Made by a program: the position numbers and the translations under genes
NCBI RefSeq assembly: GCF_016086655.4
Contig: NC_052133.2
Coordinates: forward strand, 12,422,301 to 12,486,300
Direction: 5' to 3'
From: Lepeophtheirus salmonis
Taxonomy: Eukaryota > Arthropoda > Copepoda > Siphonostomatoida > Caligidae
DNA length: 64,000 bases
Shown: one piece after another, positions 12,057-24,300 of the stretch
Layout: the number at the start of each line of letters is the position of its first letter
Numbering within the stretch: position 1 is the first letter of the stretch
Notes under the pieces: generated by a model
Seen by the model: only the letters and a program-made list of their open reading frames with translations
What the model was told of the DNA's origin: nothing
Database searches by the model: none

Positions 12057-12150
12057 CATGATACATTTTTAGACAGAAATAAAGAGAAAATTCAAAGGAT
12101 TTTGTTAACATTATAAAATAAATGAGGTCTATTTCTTTGAAATTTTTCAG

Positions 12151-12350
12151 CATCTCTGATTTGTATTTTTGCACAAAGATCAGCTCTTCTCTATGAAATG
12201 CCCGGGATAGAGTCAAGCATGGAGGAGTCTCCTGCAAACCGCATATACACAATGGAACACTATCGCTCCTCTGAGAGCCTCGAAGATAGACACTCTAATG
12301 CTTCTTCCACTGAGAGTCAAAGACAAGTTCTTGATAATTATGTGAGGAAG
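12151..12350 (+). CDS. smash: LIM gene coding exon 1
   Basis: The acceptor tttttcag ends at 12150 and the donor aag/gtaaga follows 12350. The frame is open from the acceptor, and the first ATG is at 12198 (MPGIESSMEESPANR). An in-frame stop lies at 12138-12140, just outside the exon. The exon ends in phase 0. The 47 bases before the ATG would be 5' UTR, or coding if an upstream exon continues in phase. Confidence 0.75.
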
Positions 12351-15300
12351 GTAAGAAGAGAATGATGTTGTTTGCCTGTTTGCTTTGATGTTTTTTGCAC
12401 ACCCCTTAGTCCCTCTTATTCTTCTACTAGTTAGTAGTAGATACGTATAAATATACACATTTTTTGCAATGTAATCCTAGATAATATGAAGATAATATTA
12501 ATATACTCCATGTATTACTAACAGCATGTCTATCAATTTACAATTTAATTAAACAAAAATGAAATTATTTTTCACAAATTAGGTATTTTTCGCAAAATTT
12601 ATTCTTCTTCCAAGTAGATTAATTCGTTATTTAGTCATGTAATAGCTACGATATACATATAATTTCTTATAGATATTAATTAGTATTGTCACGACATCAA
12701 TATATTCCATCCTGTTTCAAAATGAGTAATCCGTATTTCGGTGCATTTCCTAATAAAAGCATAGCACAAAAGTGTCCTCAAGGGTATTTCTCACCTAAAT
12801 GATTTTTGTTTGAAGTAGGGTCAGGGACTAGCTCGGAAGTTTGTGGACTTTTAATTGTATAAATAAAAATAAATTTAACTTCTTCCTTGTTTTATTATGA
12901 CAATTTTGTTATGAGTGATTAGCTCAGATATTTTGAGGTTACGTCATCGATAAGCCATTTTTTTTGTTTGACGTAGTGGTGTTGGACGTATTGGTTATTT
13001 ATTTAGTAGTAGTGTTGGATCTGAAAATCCCAAACCCGTTTTGTAAGATGGAAATAATTTTGTGCAAGTTCCGTCTGGATGGATCTCTGAGTAAAAGTCG
13101 AAAAGATAAACATCTTCTTTTTTTCAGCAAAGGAAGTTGGTCTACGATTGAAATTTCAAACTGCAAAAAAAAAAAAAAATTGAATATCGTTCCAGATCTC
13201 TTAACCTTCATCCCCCCCAAAAAAAAAAAAAAAATCTGTCTCACTCAGAGTTTCAATTCTACTATTTGATATAGTACTCGGCATTACACATCGTATTTTG
13301 TTTTTAGATGCCGGCGTTTCTGCTTCTTTTCTCCGAATCAATTGTTTATTTACCCAAATAAGTTATATGATACCATTCCATATAACTTGCAAGAAATATT
13401 CATTTATTCATTATAATGCAATATAAAACGAACATTATATTTTTACATGGTCATTATAATTCATTGCCATTACGTAGAGTGTTGGATCGGTCTTCAAAAA
13501 CTAATAAGACTGCATTCCTTTCAGTCCGATCCTCATAAAATTTGTCAGTCCTAGGACCCGCCCTAATAAGTTTTATGGTAACTACAACAGCTGAAATGGT
13601 GTAGTCACTAACACCGTCATTTCAGCTGTTAAATTTTTATAATATACTCTCTACGAAAGGGAAAAGATAATTAGGAAGTCGGTCTTGAGATCGATACAAC
13701 AGTGTATATATAACAGAGATATTAAAATAGGAAAGAAAAACAACCTCAATGACGTCACAAGGAATCGATTTGACCTTCTGTATGGACGGACAAGTAGGAA
13801 AGCACTGGACTGAGCCAAGGTTCTGAATAAGTACCTACATCAAGGGCCTCCATAGGATTATATTTTTTTGTAAGGGCCGGGGCTTGGTTTTTGGATTTTT
13901 TTTTGAAAAGAAATCCAAAAACTACAATGTTTGGAGAAAAAATTGAAAAAATAAATTTTATGAAAAAAAAAAATTCAAAATCCTCGGCTATTCACAAAAA
14001 AATTTAATATATTAAATTTTTTGGGAAAAAATAATTTAAAAATCCATAGCTATTCACAAAAAATTTCAAAAATCTAGACCTGTTCACAAAAATGAAATTT
14101 ATTGGGATGGAATAACTAGAAGAAAAATGACTACTCATATTATTTAGGGCTCTGATTTTTTATTCTTGAAAAATAAAAATGTATAATGAAGTTTTACATT
14201 TAATTTGTATATAAGTGAGACTCCAGATATATTGGGGAAAAAATTCAAAAATTTCAATTATTAAATTTTTCGGAGGAAAATTTCCAAAAGCCATACATTT
14301 TCTCAAAAACTTAAATTTCCAAGAATTTTTTTCAAAAGTCCATAGCTTTTCACAAAAAATGTAAAAATTAAATTTGAAATATAAAATTCTTAGAAAAAAA
14401 ATCAAATTTAAATTTTTTCAGAGAAATATTTCAAAAGTCCGTATCTATTCACGGGCAATTAATTTTTTTAGAAAAAAAATTGAAAAATTAAATTAAATTT
14501 CAAATATTAAATTTTCTAGTAAGAGTCACTAATTCCTATTTTTTTATAACTAATTATAGTCTTTTCAAGTAGTGCTCCATTAGGAAGGAAATAATATCAA
14601 TATATATGCTATAATAATTCCCTATTCATGCTTAGAAACGCCCAAATTTCTACTTTAATAATAAATATTATTTGTTTGTCTGACTAACTGACTTACAAAT
14701 TAGGCCCTGCCTCAATAGTTTTTTGTTTTTTCTTCTTCATTATTAAACATTCTTTTTTTTTTTTGGTGGAACAACTGTAATTTTTTATTTCTTTTACTCG
14801 ATGAAGATGATAGCACCCAAATTTCTCTTCCACAAAGAACACACAAAAATAAATGATAAAATGTCCATTGGAGTAGGTAGAGTGAAGATTCTCAGACTCT
14901 CTGTACCTAGGTAGATACTTATAAATACACCACATAGGTGGGCTGTTTTGATAGGAATGAGAATGAATGGAACATAATTAAAATTCCATGCCTAATGTCT
15001 GTGAAAACTAACTGCAATATATATGAACTACTCATGAAGGAATCAGTTAATTTTCGTGATGGGGTCTTCTCTATTTTACACCTCTTCCTCTCCAAGAGAG
15101 GTGCTGATTCCATATATTCAGTGAGAAGTTTTACACCCATCATACTTAAGGGCGTCCGCGGGGGCATTGAAGGAATTTTTGCTTTTTACAAGTAAATTTA
15201 ATATAACTTTTTTTTCAATATTTTCATTTTTTTTTTCAAGAATTTAATATTTAAAGTCTGAAGATTTTTTTCCTGAAAATGTTTTTTGTTTTGAACAGGT

Positions 15301-18300
15301 GTGGATTTGTGATTTTTTTTTCCAAAAAGCTAAATATTTTAAATTTTATTCAAAATAATTTAATATTTTGAATTTTTTCCAAATAATTTAATTTTTTTGT
15401 GAATACCTGTGTAATTTTTAAATTTTTTTCGAAAAAATTTAATATTTGAAGCTTTATGTTTTTCTAAAAACTTTATTTGTTGTGAACAGGTAGATTTTTG
15501 AAATTAAAAAAAAAAAAAAAATCTAATTTTTTTTCTAAATAATTTACTTTTTTATTAATAGCTTATTTTGGAAATATTTTTCGAAAAAATTTAATAAAAA
15601 AAAGTATATATATATTCCTGTGGACACCCCTGATACCTATATAAAGAAAGGCATAAGATGTGTTGTTGAATCGGTCCTAGAACTTCATTCTTATCATTCT
15701 TTTTTCAAATCGGTCCCGTCTTTTTCACCATTCATCAGTTCTACAGTACAGCCATCTTTTTATTTTCTTCACTTCTAGTTAGGATTTAAGAAAATAAACA
15801 CGAAAAATTAATGAATAATAGCTAGAACGTGTAATACTTAAGTATTACACGTTCTAGCCATACACCTCCATCTTTAAACTTCAGGTATCTTGTCTCCTGG
15901 GAAGTGGTTATGATAAAACTTTTGAAATGACGTAGTTAGCAACTACGCCATTAACGCTGTTGTAGTTACTATATAAGACTGATAAGGACCGGTCCTAGAA
16001 CTGACAAAATTAATTAGGATTGATAGACCGATCCAACACATATAAGAGGAGCCAAAAGAGGGATTCTCATAGGTAGTTCAATGCACAAATTATAAATAAC
16101 CCCAATATACAATTTAAAAGTGAAGGAGTTTCATGCATGAGGTTCAGTGACTTGACTTGTTGGTTATTTCCATGGAGCAGTGATTCCTACGTGGGGCTCC
16201 ATAATACATAATCCAGTGTCTCTGAGGTAATCAATAAGTGTTTGTTTTTCTCTAATAAATGTATTTGAAAAATCATAGACCCAAATATTCGGGCAAAAAT
16301 AGCTACCCCTACTCAAAAAATAATTACTTCCAGGAGCTCCGCTTAGTGAAAATGATGGGAATTATTACTGCCATAAACAAAGAAAACATAAATACCTGAA
16401 AAGGAAGTTAATTTCCATTGACAGTCGGACATAATTGACCTTCAGTGGGTATATAGAATAGAAAATCATATACCTGCGTCAGTCATTCAAATTGGAGGGG
16501 AGGGGGGGGGGGAGAGATTTAAAAACTATTTAAACAATTAAGACCAAAATTTACATACTAATTTGTAGCATTCAAAGTATCAAACTGTCTTACAATGATG
16601 TATGTAGTTGATGTAAATTTTTATAAAATTTGTTTTCAATGTATATTTGACGAATGAGATGTTGACACAACCTAATACCCATGATTTGAAACCAAAATTA
16701 CCTGTGTACATGCGATATTTAAGGTACAGCATTACGTCGCCAAACGGGCAAGAAAAAGGCCACCCTGCACTAGTCTGACTAGTTTTTTACATGCATGTCT
16801 GTTCAGGCCTGGTTATAACGCCACATCTATATAGTGTTTGGATTCGTTCTGGAAATTAAACACAAGGTAGTCTGAGACCTAATTAAATTGCTTTAAGAGT
16901 TGGCAAAGAGATTTCTTAACAACTTTTTTTTTCCTTTTTCTTTTAAGATAAGAAATTTGTTGAGTATGACCTTTTTTTTTTTTGGAAAAAAGACATTGGT
17001 CCAGATAGTTTAAAAAAAAACATCCCTTCAGACCAAACCAAAACAAAAATTCGGTCTTGGACCACAGAGACACAACAACTATCATTTTCTAAAAGTCAAC
17101 GAGAAGTTTTTGTGTATTCTCTCTAAATAAGTATTAAAAAGCATAAGATAATTCTTTTCACAAATGTCATTACAGGAATACCTTGAGATACGAGCGGGAT
17201 TCTGAGCAAAAATTTGAAATTACATGCAAAGTTTTATTTCCAAAAAAATAAGCGTTTATCAAGAAGCTGTTTCATACGCAATCTTTAAAAGTTAGTTTTT
17301 ATGTGATAAAGTAAATGGTTTGAACTTACAAGCTCCGTTCTTGAGGGAATCAAAGTCGTGTGTCGAGGGGTTACTGTAGTATCCTTTTAAGTTTTTTTTA
17401 TTATCAATTTTTGTCCATTTTTCGGGGGTCAAATCTTGCGCAAGCAAGATTTGATGATGGAATGTTATTTATAATTTTCTTCTGCCTTTTTTATATCTCA
17501 TATTTACCTATTTTGGGTGATTTCCTGCATATTATTGAATATTTTTATATAAAATATTTGATTATCCGAATGGTTTTTATCATTTTATTTTTGTATCACG
17601 CTTTTAAGCACTAACCTTAGATAGATATTCGGTTGATTATGAACAGGTATATTTTTTCCCTTCTCTCTCTTAAATAAAAAAATATGTATGATGGTTATTT
17701 ATTAAGAGAAAGTTAAGTTAAAATAATCTGCAATCATGTTAAGGAGTCGAGGGGGAGGGGAAGCATGGAATTTTTCTACGTTTATTGAGGATAGTCCTTT
17801 GTCAACTAGAACAACTATTATCGACTCGAATGAAATGGTGGGTGAGCTGATTTTCAAAATCGAAAAAATCTGAGTTTCCTTCATATTTACATAGTGAATA
17901 AATAGACTTTGCAATTTTCATCACTAAGATAGATGATATAGACATAACTGCAGTTTTCTAACGAATTATCCAATCCTTTGAGTTACTAAAAAAATATTCG
18001 CTCATAAATAGTGTTCTGACTGTCCCTATTTATTCGGTCAAGTACTTTAAGTCCTTGGGACGTGTCTTTGAGACTGTCAGACCTAAAACTGATTAAAAAA
18101 GAAGAAATAAAGTCGAGTTACGTTATCAAGGACTGAACTTTATATCTTTTTAGTATTGATATTCAGGAATGAACTGAACCGGACCGAGACTTAACAGTTA
18201 ATAAATAAGGACTGACACATCACTTCTCATAAGTGTTCATAAAGCTAAAAAAATCGCCATAATAGCCTACTTGAAATTTAGGCTGGTAATACAGAATGTG

Positions 18301-21300
18301 GTTTATTGAATACTAGCAGAGGGTAACTACGTTGCAGTGATAAATAGAAGGGAATAGAAACAAAGAATGAAGGTAGAAGAAAATAGACTGAGAGAGAGGG
18401 ATGTAGAAAAATATGGAGGGAGAAAACAAGAGGGAAGAAAGAGAGAGAGAGAGAAGGAGAGAGACATAGAAAGAAAGAAGAAAAAATAAGATTTATTTTG
18501 GTTAAAAACAGGCCTCTTAGGCACATCATGATATAATATGAACATGCTTGGTTATTTTATACGTTTAATTGGTAAATTTAAGACTGATCTGTTTGACCGT
18601 TTTGAATACCATGTGTGATAATACCAAAGAATACTTAAAAATTTGTACAAGATAAATTAGTGAATGGACGATCATGGACATGTATACATATATGTAGGAG
18701 AGGATCACTTTTTATGGAGGGGAGTTAACTCGAATATTTGAGACTATGATTTTTTTTTTTAGAAAAGTTTTTTTCTCAATTGAAGGTGGAGAATTGTCCT
18801 CGCCTCATTTCTTACACCTATGGATGAGTAAACCTATCATTTCTCCCTCCCATTGTTTAATATATATATTCGAGTCGATCCTTAACGACTCGATTCGGTT
18901 GTATCTCGTTGACACAACACTAATTAAGGAAGGAAGGTATTTACATCCATAATCATATATGATTATTTATGGCGATGATTAATTAATTAATTTGTATGTT
19001 TCCTATCAGTTAAATATGACACATTTGCTGATAAAATGAGGAAAGGCCTTGTCTTCCTGTTAATTGCCTCCATGATAAAGTCTTATCATAACATTTTATA
19101 GCTATTTACAATTTATTCGCAATCTTTTATTTTTCTATGTAGGATCATGAGTTTATACCTACTCGTATGAAAACGATAACGGCCTCCAAACCCGCTGCCA
19201 ATCCTGGGCAGTTTACTAAAATCCCCTCCAACCCACTTTTACTCTCGGCTCAATCCCAAATGATGAAGGTGGAACAAGTGAAGAAAACCAAGGAAGTCGT
19301 TCGGAAAACAGAGGAGGAACCAGATTGGCAGTCTGTAAGTAATGTAAATCTATTATTTTATTTTCAAAATCAGTACATTAGGACAGGGTTTTTCCCCCAC
19401 CTTTTTCAAATTTATATTACGGGAAAATTTGTCATGCGGTAAAGAAATCCTCTATGCAAAATATTAATGTTCTACCATGCCATAACTAGAGTTAACATGT
19501 TTGTACTAATAATAATAAAAAATGTTTAAAAATTAGAAAAGGAAAAACGGTTATAACATGTGGTCTTTCTTCTTTTTTGTTCATTATTTAAGAGGTATTC
19601 ATTATGATACCTTCTTCCTCTGCAGTAAGCATTCTCGTTTATCTTGGTTGTAAATGTTAAAAAATGCAAAATAAAATATAAATATATATAGTGTTTATAA
19701 GCAAAAAAGTCCGATCTGCATCAAATAGCCTAATTGCGGTAAAACCGGAAACGCTATCACAAATTTGTATTTAAATTATCCAAAACTACAATATTAAACA
19801 TTCAAAATTAGAAATTATTGCATCAGTGACCACACATGTCTCAAGACGAGGTTGGAAGCTTCTGTAAGCTCTGACAATTTCGACAGAATCAACAAAAATC
19901 CATTCACGGATAATGGAAGCTGTAGATGATCGTGGCCGGGCTTAGTGTCCTTCCTCTCAATGTTGCCCTAAAAATAATAATCCAGTGGATTCAAATCTGT
20001 TGATGATGGTGGCTTTTCTGTGAGAACTTTGTCAAAAGCAACCAGTTTATTCTTGTATTGTGACTATTTCATCTGGATATTTCCAAGCCTCCAAATTCGC
20101 TCAGAAATGTCGACTATCCCTGCTATTTCAGAAGGACGAATTTGTGTACAAAGTAAATCTACTACTCAATGCCTTTGGTATTCTCTCTTCGACATTTCTA
20201 GATCTAATGGTCTTAAACCAAGGCCAACTGATGTATGTTTTAATTATGCATCCAATCTATTCATAAAAAGTATATTGACCTTTACTTAGGATACAATGTT
20301 GGTGGGAAGGAAACTGGACTTTTTTGCTTATAAACTCTTTATATAAATTGAATTATTATTATTATAGCATTTTCCTTGCACCAACGCAATTTTAAATATA
20401 GAACGTTCTCCTCTTTATACAGAAAGTCATTTTCTCCCTGCAAAATCATATAACAGGTAGCTGATATTAACATTGGTCTTAATTCAGGTTTACCATATGC
20501 CTGGCTCCAGCCTTCTCCTCGTGCTCTTTTTCCCCTTACAAATGTGTCAACTCTAGTTATAACGTAGGAATATACATATTTTTTTTACATTTGTCAGTTA
20601 AGAAATTATAAATGTTCATAATTTCCTTCCGCTCTAAAGAATGATGACATATGAAAAAAATTAACAATTATTTTTTTTGGGTTAGAGAAATGTCTATCTT
20701 AATTATCTTTTCATTTTAAAGTATCATGTTTAATTTTAATCTGTATTGACTAAATAAAGGTATGCTGCCTTTACAAAAAATGTAAAGGGTTTTTTTCTGC
20801 ACAACATTTCTGCATTAGACATAATTAAAATTCGAGCAAAGTGGTGGAAAAAAAACTCCCCTAATATATACGCTTAAACTATAAACCCTCTTTAATGTTC
20901 CCTTTTTCTCTCTCTGTGTAGAATTTGAATGTTTGGAAGGATCGTCGACGGAAACAGAGTGAGGATGCTCTTCTACGAGTAGCGGAAATCAAAAAAGTGG
21001 ATGATGATCCCTCCATGGACACTGGCCTAGAGAAAAGAAAGCTGTAAGTTTATGTTTACACCTTGCACTTTATTTTTTAATAATTTAAGGGATATAAGAT
21101 GTGCGAAACATTGATATGCGGTGTTTTGTGGTTCCATATTTTGGAGTAAATACTGCAGTCCTGTTCAGTTCAATCTTTATATCAGTTCTAAAGCTTATAA
21201 AGTTTGGTCCTTAATGACGTCACTGAACTGTATTTCTACTGTTTTTAATCGGTTCTAATACTGACAAACCAAAGTACCGATCTCAAGGACAGATAGGACT

Positions 21301-24300
21301 GGATCGAATAAATATGGACTGACACAACACTAATGATATGCAATTTTCCCTACTTTATCTAAGGCTCCTCCCTTTTTGTTCAACAACTATCCCTTTATCT
21401 AGGGTTTTAATTTTCTTTGTTATGTTCAATAAAACAGAAAACCTATAAATCATTTGGTACAATTTAGAACACTTTAATTATTAAAGAAAAGTGCATAGTA
21501 TTTCTTTAATAATGAACCAAGTACTAGTCATAATATAATTAGTACAATTGTTGACGCATAACATCTTATTTGGAACGGTAAAGGAGGTTTTTGACCCCAA
21601 AAAAATCCTATTTTTTCATTTGAAAATGGCCTATACCACCCCAAAAAAATGACTTGAGAGGCCTCAAACTTTACCAAAGTCCGTTTTTATTGTACCTAGA
21701 CAAAAACATCTAAAATGAGAGCAGTGGAGTCCTTCCTTTTTTTTTTTTTTCATTTCTACGAACTCATGCCTATAGTTCAGGGTCGGTAACCTTTTGAAAG
21801 TAGGGGGGCAAATAACTATGTTGTGTCATGGCATAGGGCCAAACAACTATCGCTGCAAAGTCAGGGTGAATTAGTATGCCTATATTAAGATGATTCTCCA
21901 TGATAAGATTGCGGTCAAAATTCACTCACGGTCGGGTGGTTGCGGACCTCTGTCTATTTCTGTTTCTTTGTTATTATAACGTTTGATTGTTTTCCAGCAA
22001 ATGGCCGATGATAATTTATTCAGAGTCGACACTCGAAAGAAGGATTGAATATATAAAATTTTACTCATTGCCCTTTGCTCAGCCTGACCTCATACCTTTC
22101 TTCGTGGAGAGGAATGATATCATCCATTAAAGAAAAAAATCCCGAGTTATCCGGACCACCCTGTATATTCAGTACATACAGGGTCTGAATTCTTTGTTGG
22201 CTCCAAGTTTTAATACAAATATTTATTCAATTGAAGCTTGCCTTTTTATTTAAATTATACTTGCATATGAAATTAAGTGGCCCAGCCAGGCAATATTAGT
22301 ACATGAAACTGTTTTAATTTTAAAATATTTTATAAAAAAGGATAGATTTATATGGTTTATCCTTAGAAAATGGTTTCTTCATTTACTCTCCCTTTTCTCT
22401 TGTTAATATAGGCCTGAGTTTGTATACTTGCTATTTAAATTTGATTTCCTTTTCTCTAGTAATCCTTGACCTATTAAAAAAGTTATATGTCAAGAGAAGG
22501 AAAAAAAAAATCAAGCCAAAATCGTCTCTTTACCAAGTTTAATTTACGTATTAGTGTTACAATTCGATCAATGACTCCTTTTTTAAAAATGATCTAATTC
22601 GGTAAGTAGAACAATCCGGCAAGCAAGCTTGAACCCGTTTAAAAAAAAAAAAAATATTATGGATATTCTCAAACTTATTTAGAAATGAGGAACGATGACA
22701 TCATGCGACGAACTATAGTTAAATCAGTTTTCAATTTAACGTAATATTACGTTCTATATATTTTAAGAATATCTTTTTGCAGTCTAATGCAGTCACATTT
22801 CCAAATTTTTGGGATACACTTTCTCAGGACCAATGACATTAGAGTTGATTGTTTAAGTGCATTCAATTTTGTTCCATGGTCTTTGACCAAAATGTAGATT
22901 TGTATCTGTATAGAAAAATCAATTAAGACTATAATTGATCATTTCAAGTATATATTTCATTTTATAATCTCCAGTTTGACTCTTGTTAAATGACTTGTAA
23001 TTTATGAATGTCTTCTGGATTATGGAATGGATGCTCCTTTTTCATGAATGATAGATTAAAAACATCTTTTAAGAAGGAAATAATATATATATATATATTT
23101 GTGGCTTTGTGAATGAATGAATGAGTAATGGGAGTAAAAAGCAGAAAAAACCTATGAATCTCTCTCACTTTGAAATATGCATGATAAATTACTTGCATAT
23201 TTAGGTATATAGTACATTTACTTAAGTATGTAGGTATTTGGGTTCATCTCGGGGGATCTCGGGATTCTGTTTTCCCGGGAGTCAACACTTGTATTCGTAC
23301 TCGGTCCCTCTAGACAGTCTGAAACCGTGGACTTAAATGTACCTATTATAATTTTTAATACGTAGGCTGCTATATATATTTCTGGCCTAGGCTACACTAA
23401 GTGTTGCCAGGTCCAATTTGACATTTCCTTTCGTAAGTTTGACATTTTTGTAGCATAATCGTACTCAAAATGTTTTGACGTATGGCCATCATTTGTGTTG
23501 TTTACATTGAGTTGAAAAAATTAATTTGGCAAAAAAATGGAATTAGGTTGTGAACATTTTCGTGCGATCATTTTTCACAACTTACGACGTGGATTATCAT
23601 GACAAGAGTGTATTGACGAACTAAAATCTTTGTATGGCGATAAAGCACAATCCTATAGCTCTGTGAAAAACTGGTTTAATCAATTCAATCGTGGCCGACG
23701 CTCGTTCAATGACTAATTCCGGGAAGATCGTCAGAAACAGCTTTTGTATTTGGAGGACATCTCAAGAATTTGTATATTATTAATACAGTTTTGTTAGCTA
23801 AATCTGATGATAAGAGTTCATAGACATAGATCTCAGGATTCCAAAAATATTGAGGTTTAAACTTGTTCCGGATTTAAAATCTTCCCCTGTAGTATCTTAT
23901 AAGGTACAATTAGTAAATATTCTAAGACTAGCTAGTATTATGAAGTAGTGTTGGATTCGAATATTACTCGAGCCCGAAAAAAATCTCAGCTTTATTAAAG
24001 TGGTCAATTATCTAAAAACTACTCAAACTCTTCTGAAATCTTTTTTGGAATATTATACTTTACTTGAACTCCAAAAATCAAAATTATAAACATTGGAGAT
24101 ATGATTTATTTGTTGGATAACTATTTCCGTCAAAGTTCGATCCGTACCACAGGTCTCGTGTTAAAATTCAGTCTTGAAATAAAATTTAGAAAAGACAAGT
24201 TTGGACCGAAATATCTATTCAGATCAGTCTATAAATAATCACTTGGAATTGAACTGAAATACCTATTCGATCTCGGACCAAGTCTCAACACACCTAAATA

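Noticed and set aside
12964..13269. Opposing frames of 101 and 81 codons in intron 1
   Set aside because: Both depend on poly-A/poly-T tracts and have no domain content.
18278..18545. Two overlapping minus-strand frames rich in Ser/Leu/Phe
   Set aside because: They are translations of a GA/CT-rich simple tract.
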